Shown: in pieces, positions 26,447-35,879 of the stretch
Layout: every line of letters begins with the position of its first letter
Position numbering within the stretch: the stretch's first letter is position 1
NCBI GenBank assembly: GCA_027030065.1
Contig: JALVFK010000052.1
Location: 1-38,808 of the forward strand
Origin: Desulfurococcales archaeon
Lineage (GTDB): Archaea > Thermoproteota > Thermoprotei_A > Sulfolobales > WANQ01
DNA length: 38,808 bases
Reading direction: 5' to 3'
The notes under the pieces: generated by a model
Databases searched by the model: none
Told to the model about the DNA's origin: nothing
What the model saw: only the letters and a program-made list of their open reading frames with translations
Program-made: the position numbers and the translations under genes

Positions 26447-29161
26447 TTGATTATCCGTAGAGTAGAACTAGAAAACTTCATCAGCCACAAGCAGAGTCGA
26501 GTTGACTTTGATACAGGTATAACTGTTATCGTTGGACCCAATGGTGCTGGTAAAACAAGCATCATTGATGCAATAACCTATGGCTTATTTAAAGAACATA
26601 CACGTGGAAGAAAGATTGTTAACCTCATAAACCGTGAGCGGAGTAGAGCTAGAGTTAGAGTATGGTTTATTGTAAATGGAGTAGAATACATGGTTGAAAG
26701 AACCATTACTAGAACAAGTAGTGATTCAGCTCAAACAGAAACATACTTGAAAAAGAAGAATGGAGACCAATGGATACTCGTAGCTAGAGGAGACCGCACA
26801 GTAAATAATGAAATAGAAAGAATACTCGGAGTATCAAGCAAAACCTACATGCTAAGCGTATTCGTAAAACAAGGCGAAATAGAGAAATTCGTAACAGCAA
26901 CACCAAGTGAACGCAAAGAAGCTCTAGCCGAACTACTGGGATTAACGAGGATGGAGAAAGCCTACGAGAAAATGAAGGACATAATAAATGAGTGGAAATC
27001 ACTCCACATAACGGTGTCCCATGAGGCCAGCCGAGCAAAATACCTCGAAGAAGAACTGAGAAGAGCATTAGAGAGGAAAGAGACACTAGAAAAACAACTA
27101 GTTGAAAAGAAAACCGAGTCCATAAAGTTAGCGGAAAAATTAGAGAAACTCCAGGAAAAACTAAGCGTTCTCGAAGAAAAAAGGGATAAGGCTAGAGAAC
27201 TAAATAATAGAGCAAAGATTCTTAGAAGAGAAATAGAATGGTTTAAGAAAGAAAAAGAACGACTAGAAAGAGAAGTAAAAGAAGCACTAGAAGCAGCCAA
27301 CAAATTAAAACAAGTTGAACTAAAGTACAAGAAACTAGCAATAGTAGAAGATGGAGTAGAAGCCCTAAGAAGACTCAGAGCCTTAGGCAATATAGAGGAA
27401 ATATTAGAAGAGAAGCGGAAACAACTAGAAGAACTCATAGCCAGACTCGCAGGAATAGAGGAAAAGGTTAGAGAATACCTAGAAACTACAGCAAGTATAA
27501 GAGCCCTCGAAGAATCATTGAAAATGCTTAAAGAGAGAATACTCGAATACAATAGACTTAAGACACTACTCGAAGAAAAAGAAAAGAGAATAAAAATACT
27601 TGAAGAAAGAGCAAGGGAGATTGCCTCAAAATACATGCTACACCTCCTCTCCCTAGACAAGATTCTAGAAAAACTCAGAGACATAATTAGAGAATTAAAG
27701 GAGAAGAAGGAAACACACCTAGAACTATACAATAGCATTGAAGCCGAGATAAAGACCAAGCAAGCAAGAATCAAGGAGATTGAGGAGAGAATAAGTAACT
27801 TGAAGAGTATTAAAGGAGATAGATGCCCTCTCTGCGGACAACCACTTACACCTACTTTAAAGGAAAAACTAATCAAACAATATGAAGAAGAGAAGAAGAA
27901 ACTAGAAGAGCGTATAAGAGAGTTAGTTGAAGACAAAGAAAACATTAAGGCAATGCTTGATAGAATAGATAGAGAGGTAGAGAAGGCTCAAAGAGACTAC
28001 ATAGAGCTCACGAGAACAATAAGCGAATTAAAAGAACTAGAAAAAACCATTGAAAAACTAAAAGAGAAGGTGAGGCTTGGAGAAGAAGAATACAATGAAT
28101 ATAGGAAAATAGAACAACGCTACGAAGAAGAGAAGAAGAAACTAGAAGAACTAGAAAAATACTACGAGGAGAAAACGAGACTAGAGGCAGAGAAAAGAAG
28201 TCTTGAGGAGAAACTTAGAGAACTAAACGAGAAGCTTGAAGAAGCTAGGAGACTAGAAGAGATTATAAGAAATGTTGAAGAAAAACTTGGCCAGCCTCGA
28301 AGCATTTTCGATAAGCTACGCGATGAACTACACCTACTAAGAATAGAGATAGGTAGACTCCAGGAGAAAGCATCAAAGCTCGAGCAACGGAGAAGAGAAT
28401 ATGATAGCGTGTTAAAGAGGTTAAGGGAGAGAGAAGACAACTTAAGAGTAGTTGAAGAAAAGCTTAGAGAACTAAACTATAGCGAAGAAGAATACATTAA
28501 GGCACGTGAACTCGTAGAAGAAATACGCGATAAACTCGTTAAACTACAGAAAGAAGTAGCTAAGATAGAGGGTTCTCTCAGAGAACTCAATGAAACAATA
28601 GAGAAGAGAAGAGAAGAATGGGAGAAAGCCAAGAAAGCATTAAAAGAAAAAGAGAGAATAGAGCGCTATCTAAAATTATTAGAAAACATACGAAGACTCT
28701 ACGGTAAAGATGGCTTGCAGAAAATCATTCGTGCCCAGGCTAGAAGCTTGATAGAATACTATCTAAAAGACATTGTATCTAGATTTAACCTAGAATTCAG
28801 CGACGTAGCATTAGACGACGACTTCAATATAACAGTATCAACACCTCAGGGAGAACAACCAGTAGAAGCAATAAGTGGTGGCGAGAGAGTAGCCCTTGCA
28901 ATAGCCCTACGCCTAGCCCTTGCAAAGGCTTTGGTCGGAGCTGGAGTAGAATCAATGATACTCGACGAGCCAACAATACATCTCGACGAAGAGAGGAGGA
29001 GAGAGCTAGTAAGAATACTGAGGGCAAGTATTGAGAAGACCCAGCAAATATTACCCCAGCTAATAATAGTAACCCATGACCGCGAGCTAGAAGACGCAGC
29101 CGACACGGTGTACATGGTTACACGTAGCGAGGGATACAGTAAAGTATCCAGACTAGAATAA
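26447..29161 (+). CDS. rad50: DNA double-strand break repair ATPase Rad50
   Basis: 904 aa; Walker A GPNGAGKTSI, zinc hook CPLCGQPL, coiled coils, signature AISGGERVALAIALRLALAKAL, DEPTIHLDEERR. Confidence 0.97.
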   Translation: MIIRRVELENFISHKQSRVDFDTGITVIVGPNGAGKTSIIDAITYGLFKEHTRGRKIVNLINRERSRARVRVWFIVNGVEYMVERTITRTSSDSAQTETYLKKKNGDQWILVARGDRTVNNEIERILGVSSKTYMLSVFVKQGEIEKFVTATPSERKEALAELLGLTRMEKAYEKMKDIINEWKSLHITVSHEASRAKYLEEELRRALERKETLEKQLVEKKTESIKLAEKLEKLQEKLSVLEEKRDKARELNNRAKILRREIEWFKKEKERLEREVKEALEAANKLKQVELKYKKLAIVEDGVEALRRLRALGNIEEILEEKRKQLEELIARLAGIEEKVREYLETTASIRALEESLKMLKERILEYNRLKTLLEEKEKRIKILEERAREIASKYMLHLLSLDKILEKLRDIIRELKEKKETHLELYNSIEAEIKTKQARIKEIEERISNLKSIKGDRCPLCGQPLTPTLKEKLIKQYEEEKKKLEERIRELVEDKENIKAMLDRIDREVEKAQRDYIELTRTISELKELEKTIEKLKEKVRLGEEEYNEYRKIEQRYEEEKKKLEELEKYYEEKTRLEAEKRSLEEKLRELNEKLEEARRLEEIIRNVEEKLGQPRSIFDKLRDELHLLRIEIGRLQEKASKLEQRRREYDSVLKRLREREDNLRVVEEKLRELNYSEEEYIKARELVEEIRDKLVKLQKEVAKIEGSLRELNETIEKRREEWEKAKKALKEKERIERYLKLLENIRRLYGKDGLQKIIRAQARSLIEYYLKDIVSRFNLEFSDVALDDDFNITVSTPQGEQPVEAISGGERVALAIALRLALAKALVGAGVESMILDEPTIHLDEERRRELVRILRASIEKTQQILPQLIIVTHDRELEDAADTVYMVTRSEGYSKVSRLE

Positions 29162-29173
29162 AGATAGTACTAG

Positions 29174-29256
29174 ATGATGAAGTTTGCACGTCTCCGCACC
29201 CCCGAAACCATGTTTTGGGGGAGATGGGGAGCCTCCACCGGAGCTGATGTAATCAT
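29174..29256 (+). ncRNA. Candidate structured RNA 3 with C-box-like ATGATGA and D-box-like CTGA
   Basis: ATGATGA 29174-29180, CTGA 29244-29247; 10-bp hairpin CCCCCGAAAC (29199-29208) / GTTTTGGGGG (29212-29221) with one G-U; terminal ATGAT/ATCAT. Confidence 0.4.
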
Positions 29257-29339
29257 ATAACACTGTTTTACCTAGCTGATCTACTTGTTTTACGGAAGAC
29301 TTATAATTATTGAATACAAATGGTAAGTAATAGAGAACT

Positions 29340-30506
29340 ATGCTTAGAGATAGAATAACAGCCAAACCTGGAATAACACTAGAACTTAGAGTCTTCGGCT
29401 TCTTCTTAATCCTAGCTTTAATGCTAGATATCCTTACAGCTAATGCCCAGATAACAACTAGTATTATAGGAGCAGACCCCGATGAGGGTTTCGGAGACCT
29501 AGACGTAGTAAGCGTATACTGTGGCAACAATACCACTTATCTTGAGGTAAACCTCACGGTAGCTTCAACGATAATTAATAAAACAAGTGTAGACAAGTAC
29601 TGGGCTGTGCAAATAGATTCTGATCTAGACTCAGCTAACAATGGTACATGGGATTACGAGTACGTTGCAGTAATAAGACTAGATGAAAGTGGTGTCCTAA
29701 CTGCAGCCCTCTATAATTCCACCTATGGCTACATAGAGGATTTGACACCTTTCGGAGGTAATGGTACAAACTATGTTGGAGTATATATACCATTAGCCGA
29801 CATAGGGGGCAAGCCAGAATATTATTTCTACGTCTACACACAGAATACTAGCGGAGAGATAGACCATGCACCATTAAATGATAGTAGTACCGCTGAACCA
29901 CTCGGAGACTACTACATATGTCATTTAACCATGAAGACGCCCGTATGGAGCGTAAAACAACCTGATCCAACGGGAGATGTAAGTGTACCCGAACTCGATA
30001 TCACGTGGCTAAACACTACGTTAAACAGTAGTGGACTATACCTAGGCTTCACGTTGAATGGAACTATACCATGGTACGGTGGTGAGGAGACAGCTATCTA
30101 CGAGTTCTTTATCGATGCAGATAACAATACATCTACCGGCTACAGTATAGGTGGGATAGGAGCAGACTACTTAGTAGAGATGAGCGCGGGATATATTCCG
30201 AGACTCTATGAGTATACAGGTAATGGGACAACATGGAGTTGGAGTTTAATCAGCCTAATAGACTACTTGAAAACACCTGGTGGAACACATGAACTCCTAG
30301 TCTACGTTCCCTCCTCGAAAGCCAGTTTCTCGCAAGAGGTAGCTGTTGTAGGCTATACTACGCGTTCAGTAGACTGGCTCTACGATATTACGAGTCCCGA
30401 GGTAGTCCCTATACCCGAGCCAACCATAGTTTCCATAATCGTGGTATCAGCTATTATCGTAGTCTTCTATCTATCTAGATATAAGAAGAAGAGAAAAGGG
30501 GAATAA
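29340..30506 (+). CDS. Secreted, C-terminally membrane-anchored protein
   Basis: 388 aa; N-terminal hydrophobic segment, beta-rich repeats with FFIDADNNTSTGYSIGGIGADYLVEM, C-terminal TM IVSIIVVSAIIVVFYLSRYKKKRK. Confidence 0.75.
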   Translation: MLRDRITAKPGITLELRVFGFFLILALMLDILTANAQITTSIIGADPDEGFGDLDVVSVYCGNNTTYLEVNLTVASTIINKTSVDKYWAVQIDSDLDSANNGTWDYEYVAVIRLDESGVLTAALYNSTYGYIEDLTPFGGNGTNYVGVYIPLADIGGKPEYYFYVYTQNTSGEIDHAPLNDSSTAEPLGDYYICHLTMKTPVWSVKQPDPTGDVSVPELDITWLNTTLNSSGLYLGFTLNGTIPWYGGEETAIYEFFIDADNNTSTGYSIGGIGADYLVEMSAGYIPRLYEYTGNGTTWSWSLISLIDYLKTPGGTHELLVYVPSSKASFSQEVAVVGYTTRSVDWLYDITSPEVVPIPEPTIVSIIVVSAIIVVFYLSRYKKKRKGE

Positions 30507-30610
30507 TAGAAAGAAAAATATATGATCCAATAATCTATTGTATATCTGGGTACTTGAGAGCAAAATCTTTATACGTTTACACGAGAGTCTATGCTATATT
30601 GGTGTGAGAC

Positions 30611-31126
30611 GTGGCCAAGGGTAAAATACTCATAATATCAGCTGATGGCTTTGAGGATATAGAACTCCTATACCCGTATTATAGGTTAAAAGAGCTAGGA
30701 TATACTGTTGAGATAGCTTCTAAGGAGAAAAAGGATATCGTGGGCAAACACGGGTATAGTGTTAGAGTAGACAAGACCATTAGTGAGGTAAACCCGGAAG
30801 AATATGTTGCATTAGTACTTCCAGGTGGAAGAGGACCGGAGAGGATAAGGATTTACGAGGATACTGTTAGAATAGTTAGACACTTCTTCGAGAAGAATAA
30901 GCCCGTTGCAGCAATATGCCATGGCCCCCAGATCCTTATATCAGCCGGCGTTGTTAGGGGTAGGAGGCTTACAAGCTATATCGGTATTAGAGACGACGTG
31001 AAGGCTGCTGGTGGTTTATGGGAGGATAAAGAGGTCGTAGTAGACGGTAACCTAGTAACAGCTAGAGTTCCTCCAGACATACCGGCTTGGATGAGAGAGT
31101 TTGTTAAACTATTAGAGAAGGCTTGA
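30611..31126 (+). CDS. DJ-1/PfpI family protein (intracellular protease/deglycase)
   Basis: 171 aa; ISADGFEDIELLYPYYRLKELGYTVEIAS, LVLPGGRGPERIR, AAICHGPQILISAGVVRGRRLTSY. Confidence 0.93.
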   Translation: MAKGKILIISADGFEDIELLYPYYRLKELGYTVEIASKEKKDIVGKHGYSVRVDKTISEVNPEEYVALVLPGGRGPERIRIYEDTVRIVRHFFEKNKPVAAICHGPQILISAGVVRGRRLTSYIGIRDDVKAAGGLWEDKEVVVDGNLVTARVPPDIPAWMREFVKLLEKA

Positions 31127-31220
31127 ACTAGTATTCTTCTCCCACTGTTAGGGGAACGAGAACGATTGCTCAAGGTTTTTTATACATATCCTTCCCTCTT
31201 AGGCAAAGGGTACATATAAG

Positions 31221-32744
31221 TTGACTATTGTAAGCATTACACCAGACTTCGCATTAGACTATGGGTACACTTATGCTGGAGGACTAGGAGTACTTGAAGG
31301 AGATAAGTTCTATACCGCTAGTAGGCTTGGACTAGACTATGTTGTGTTAACCCTATTCTACCGTGGAGGATACGTAGACTACGAGTTCCATGGAGAAGAA
31401 GTAGTAGCAAAACCCCAGCATCATCCCAGAGAATTCTATGAAATGCTTAAACCCGGTGAGGAATTCGTTATCCGCCTCAAAAACGAGGACGTGATAATAA
31501 GGCCTTGGATCTATAAGCATGGTAGTGCTAGAGCAGTTTTCTTCGAAGCAGTATGCCCCATGTGGGCTAGGAAGTTAACCGATAGAATATACATTGAGGA
31601 TAGTCTTGAAGAAAAATTCTACAAATACTCTCTCCTAGCAAAAGCCTCTGCATACTATATAGAACACCATATCGGCGTAGAGAACATAGACTACATAGAC
31701 TTACAGGAAGCCTATACAGCTCTACTAACACTAATCCTACCAGTAAACAGTAAGTATCGCATAGTAATACACACCCCGGGACCCTGGGGGCACCCAACCT
31801 TTCCAAAAGAATACATTGAAAGAGAATTTGGCTGGACCCTAACATCGCCTCAAGTAGTATTAACAGAGATAGGTTTAACACAAGCAAAAGAAGCCTTTGT
31901 TGTATCCCAGAAGCAATTAGATGTAATTAAATCAGTATTCCCCCACCACGCGGGTAAAATAAAATACGTTACCAACGGCGTAGACGTTGAGAGATGGACT
32001 CACCCAGAAATAAAGAAGATAGCCAATAATCCATCCACTACTAGTCTCTGGAGTGCTCACCTCAAGGTAAAAGAGGAGCTACTACGACTACTAAAGAAGT
32101 ACAAGAACATAGATTATAGTCTAGAAAAGATGATTATATCGTGGGCTAGAAGAGTGACAAGGTACAAGAGACCATACTTTATAGCAAAACTAGTAGAGGA
32201 AACAGCGGGCAAATTAGATGCAATCATAGTATTAGCGGGTAAGCCGCACCCACATGACCAGGAGGGTATAGGGACATTCAAGTGGTTCAAGAAACTACAC
32301 GACACCTATGAGAATGTAGTACTCGTACACGACTATGATGTATCTAAGGCAAAGACTATTCTCGCGGGAAGCGACCTCCTATTATTCACACCCTTCTCGG
32401 GATGGGAGGCTTGTGGAACAAGCTATATGAAAGCTGGGATAAATGGCGTGCCAACACTGTCGTCGAGAGATGGCGGAGCATTAGAGTTAATAGAGGATGG
32501 TGTAAACGGCTGGTTGTTTGGTAACGATATAAGAGAGTTCATAAACATCTACACCGATCCTAGAGCAAGAGAAATAGACGAGCAGGAATACCGTGAATTC
32601 AAGGATAAGCTCCAAGAAATAATCAAGAAATACTATGAGGATAGAAAAGAATACCAGGCGGTAATGTTCAACGCGTTTAAATCCTTTAGGGAGAAAGCTG
32701 ATATAGCGAACACGTTGAGAGAATACTATAAGACCCTACTATAA
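31221..32744 (+). CDS. Alpha-glucan phosphorylase-like glycosyltransferase (GT35-like)
   Basis: 507 aa; VTNGVDVERWTHPEI, RRVTRYKRPYFIAKL, VLAGKPHPHDQEGI, FSGWEACGTSYMKAGINGVPTLSSRDGGALELI. Confidence 0.8.
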   Translation: MTIVSITPDFALDYGYTYAGGLGVLEGDKFYTASRLGLDYVVLTLFYRGGYVDYEFHGEEVVAKPQHHPREFYEMLKPGEEFVIRLKNEDVIIRPWIYKHGSARAVFFEAVCPMWARKLTDRIYIEDSLEEKFYKYSLLAKASAYYIEHHIGVENIDYIDLQEAYTALLTLILPVNSKYRIVIHTPGPWGHPTFPKEYIEREFGWTLTSPQVVLTEIGLTQAKEAFVVSQKQLDVIKSVFPHHAGKIKYVTNGVDVERWTHPEIKKIANNPSTTSLWSAHLKVKEELLRLLKKYKNIDYSLEKMIISWARRVTRYKRPYFIAKLVEETAGKLDAIIVLAGKPHPHDQEGIGTFKWFKKLHDTYENVVLVHDYDVSKAKTILAGSDLLLFTPFSGWEACGTSYMKAGINGVPTLSSRDGGALELIEDGVNGWLFGNDIREFINIYTDPRAREIDEQEYREFKDKLQEIIKKYYEDRKEYQAVMFNAFKSFREKADIANTLREYYKTLL

Positions 32745-33194
32745 CGCTATGATACTATAACTCTTTCCCCCATACGTTAACAACTTGTTTAAGAACCTTC
32801 TAGTACTACTCGTCAACTCTAATCTAAGAGCCTCCTCTATTCCATAAAATCTTGCCTCCAATGCATCACTACGTGCAACCAATGAAACCTCGCCCAATGG
32901 TTTTACTAGCACATCAATTATAACGTAGTGGTAGACCACTCTACCATTCTGGTCTCGCTCAATGTATTCTTCAACATCAATAACCCCTATAGGCTTGCCC
33001 TTAACGCCAGTCTCCTCATAGAGTTCTCTTACAGCAGCTTCACCAATAGTCTCACCAAGCTCTACTAGTCCCCCCGGAATACTCCACTTACCCTTACCTG
33101 GAGGGGCTGCTCTACGAACTAATAGCACTTTGTCTCCATCTAATACTACTGCTCCAACACCCACAAGTGGATGAGATGGATAACGCCTTTTCAA
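32739..33194 (-). CDS. NUDIX hydrolase
   Basis: 151 aa; Nudix box GGLVELGETIGEAAVRELYEETGV. Confidence 0.95.
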   Translation of the reverse strand: MKRRYPSHPLVGVGAVVLDGDKVLLVRRAAPPGKGKWSIPGGLVELGETIGEAAVRELYEETGVKGKPIGVIDVEEYIERDQNGRVVYHYVIIDVLVKPLGEVSLVARSDALEARFYGIEEALRLELTSSTRRFLNKLLTYGGKSYSIIAL

Positions 33195-33243
33195 AACCCC
33201 ATCACTACTATAATAATATTTTCTTGGAGAATATATGACTATA

Positions 33244-33852
33244 CTATAATGGATGCTTAGACAATATTAGCTCGCTTTTACCTTCCTTCTTAAACCAAGT
33301 CTTCTCCAAGAAAACTATTGTCCTCAACTGTTCCCCTCTACTACCCTCTACTAGTGATAGTATCTCGTCTCTCACCTTGTCATAATAGTTCTTATAAGCT
33401 AGGTTTCTCTTATAGGCTTCTTGGTGTAGTTTTATGAGGCTCCAATTATAGTATACATGGACTATATAGTCTAAGACTATGAAGACACCTACTATTAGGA
33501 CTGCAATATTAGCATAGCCGGGATTCCATGAAACTATTGCAAGCGATGCTATAGCAGCAATATAGAAGAGAAACCTACTATACCTACCCGCAACTATGCG
33601 GCCTAGATACTGGTTTACATACCATAGATCATAGTCTTTTCTCGAGGGCTTATAGTACTCTATTATTATCTTGTTTTTCTTAAACCTAAACCATATCCTA
33701 TAACCCTTGGTCTCATAGCTTATCTTCTTATTCTCTTTTAACACTATGTAATCGGTAGAATAGAGCTTAGATACAAATCCCGCTAGTACCTCAAAAACAC
33801 GCCTATACCTACTAGACCTAAAAACAATACTGGGAACTAACACTGCTATCAA
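33244..33852 (-). CDS. Membrane-associated hypothetical protein
   Basis: 202 aa with central hydrophobic segments FLFYIAAIASLAIVSWNPGYANIAVLIVGVFIVLDYIV. Confidence 0.6.
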   Translation of the reverse strand: MIAVLVPSIVFRSSRYRRVFEVLAGFVSKLYSTDYIVLKENKKISYETKGYRIWFRFKKNKIIIEYYKPSRKDYDLWYVNQYLGRIVAGRYSRFLFYIAAIASLAIVSWNPGYANIAVLIVGVFIVLDYIVHVYYNWSLIKLHQEAYKRNLAYKNYYDKVRDEILSLVEGSRGEQLRTIVFLEKTWFKKEGKSELILSKHPL

Positions 33853-33921
33853 GTATATCTAAAGCCTAATGAATGAAAAATATTTGTTTATAAGGAAAAT
33901 GTTTTATCAGACGAGAAGAGA

Positions 33922-35676
33922 TTAGTCTTCGAGCTGCTCTATAACGGCTTCAATCATTTCCTCTGTTCTCTTTATTTCATTCTTAATATATCTTGGAATG
34001 TGTTTTTCCTCAACACTATTCTCTATGACATGTTTTGCTTGAACCAGTAGCTTTAGGGCTCCACTAGTATTGTTTGCTTGCAACTGGATTTCAGCTTTCA
34101 CTATGAGTTTTAGAGCTTCCTCTAACCTTACTTTTACATCGCTTGCTTGTTGCATTGAGCAGTGTTTACACTCTTTTATTATTGCTATAGTATTGTTTAT
34201 CTTTTTCTCTATGTCCTTGAGACTAGTCTGTGAGGCGTTTACTACTAGGTATTCACATTCTTCTACTTGTTTGAGTGATCGGTCAATCATTTCCTCTACT
34301 CTATCCTTCATCTCATCTAGGGCATGCTCCATCTTATCCAGCATCTTCATAAACGGTCTCATACCCTGTCCTACTCTACCGCCAATGTCCTCTAATTTAT
34401 CCTTCATTTCATCTAATTGTTGTTTCATCTCATCTATTCTTGCTAATATCTCGTCTTTTGCTTGTTCAACTAAGGTCTTATTACATGTCTCTAAAGCTTT
34501 TCTAAGCTTAATCATAGCCTTATCTAAAGACTCCATACCTGAGGCTATAGCATTTAACTTCTCACGTATCTCGCCGGGGAGCATTTGAGCCATATTCTTC
34601 ATAGAGTTGAATATCATTGAGAGGTTTGCTTTTTCTCTTTCTATATGCTTGAAGCCTCCGTGGAGTTCTCTTACTTTCTCACCATATTCTTCGGTAACGT
34701 TTACATGGTGTTTTAACTCCTTTATATCGTGGATCATGTTCTCATATATTTTGACGAGTATTCTAGGAGGCACTGTTTCGTTAAATAGGGATTCTGTATT
34801 GTTTAATAATTCTTCTAGTATCTTTTTAAGCCTCATAGTAACGTTTTCTATTGCTTGCGCTGCCTGAGTTAAACCCTCTTCTTCAAGCTTCTTAGCGAGT
34901 TCTTCAAGCCTCTTAATAGTCTCGTTAAGCTTCTCAGCGATTTTATCGATGTTTCGTTTTATATGCTCCTTTACTCTAATCATTGTTGTCTCTTTTAGCA
35001 TTTCGCGAGCTCTCTCAATGAGCTCTTTTGCTTTCTCCAATAACTCTTCTGCACCGCTAGTATTGTTGGCATATACTAGCTTCAAAGCCTCATCTAATAG
35101 TTTGCGGGCCTCCATTAAGGTCTCATTGTATTCTATCGCTATAGTCTTGTTTACGGCTTCTAGTTTAGTACTTGTATTGAGGAGTATGTCTATAGTTCTA
35201 TTCAATGCACGTATATGTATTATTAGCTTTAATTGCTCCTTGCTCATATTCTTGGCAACATTACCGTAGACCATAGCTGTATCTCTTATAAGCTTCGCAA
35301 TCTCTTGTAGTAACTCTATAGCTAGTGCTCTTGCACCAGTAACATTACCCTCTTCTAGAAGATTCTTTACTTCTCCAATACTCTCATTTATCTCCTTAAG
35401 CTTACTCCAGCTTTCATTATCAGTTACATTCCACTTAACAAATAATGCTTCAGCCTTCTTGACATTGAATTCTAGTACCGCAATTAGCGCTTCTACTCCA
35501 AACATAGTACTATTATTACTGGTTGTATTAGTTTGTTGACCTAGTACTGGTACTCTTATAGTTGAAGCACTAGCAGCTACTGGCAACGCTACCGATAATA
35601 TTAGAGCTGATATTAAAGCTAAACCGATTATACTTAAGGGGTTGTATTTCATGTTTAATCCCATCATTTTCCTCAC
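33922..35676 (-). CDS. Secreted coiled-coil protein
   Basis: 584 aa; signal peptide-like NPLSIIGLALISALILSVALPVAASA, then long heptad-rich Glu/Lys/Leu region with many N-x-S/T sites; no C-terminal anchor. Confidence 0.8.
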   Translation of the reverse strand: MRKMMGLNMKYNPLSIIGLALISALILSVALPVAASASTIRVPVLGQQTNTTSNNSTMFGVEALIAVLEFNVKKAEALFVKWNVTDNESWSKLKEINESIGEVKNLLEEGNVTGARALAIELLQEIAKLIRDTAMVYGNVAKNMSKEQLKLIIHIRALNRTIDILLNTSTKLEAVNKTIAIEYNETLMEARKLLDEALKLVYANNTSGAEELLEKAKELIERAREMLKETTMIRVKEHIKRNIDKIAEKLNETIKRLEELAKKLEEEGLTQAAQAIENVTMRLKKILEELLNNTESLFNETVPPRILVKIYENMIHDIKELKHHVNVTEEYGEKVRELHGGFKHIEREKANLSMIFNSMKNMAQMLPGEIREKLNAIASGMESLDKAMIKLRKALETCNKTLVEQAKDEILARIDEMKQQLDEMKDKLEDIGGRVGQGMRPFMKMLDKMEHALDEMKDRVEEMIDRSLKQVEECEYLVVNASQTSLKDIEKKINNTIAIIKECKHCSMQQASDVKVRLEEALKLIVKAEIQLQANNTSGALKLLVQAKHVIENSVEEKHIPRYIKNEIKRTEEMIEAVIEQLED

Positions 35677-35726
35677 ACCTCCAGGGGACTGGGGGCTCCG
35701 TGGAAACCCTTTATCGTTCGTTCTTA

Positions 35727-35734
35727 TTTAAATA
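35727..35734 (-). promoter_or_regulatory. Candidate TATA box of the coiled-coil gene
   Basis: TATTTAAAT on either strand, about 50 bp upstream of ATG 35676 with GGAGGTG just before the start. Confidence 0.55.
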
Positions 35735-35769
35735 GGGGGCTCAAAGACATGTAGCTGTCTAAGGAGACT

Positions 35770-35825
35770 GTTCCACCACTCTTATAGTGGAACGTTTCAC
35801 TCCAAGATAGTGTTTCGCGGAACAC
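35770..35825. promoter_or_regulatory. Cluster of inverted repeats, candidate operator
   Basis: GTTCCAC(10 nt)GTGGAAC at 35770-35793; imperfect palindromes GTGGAACGTTTCAC 35787-35800 and GTGTTTCGCGGAACAC 35810-35825; upstream of the TATA-like element. Confidence 0.5.
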
Positions 35826-35879
35826 CCTAAGCGTTAAGCACATCTATTGAGAGGCGAGGCTATTGGTTCTGGTTTGCTT

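Noticed and set aside
26784-29115. Minus-strand ORFs inside rad50 (26784, 26962..27945, 28162, 28824, 28846)
   Set aside because: Ser/Leu-rich antisense shadows of the Glu/Lys-rich coiled coils
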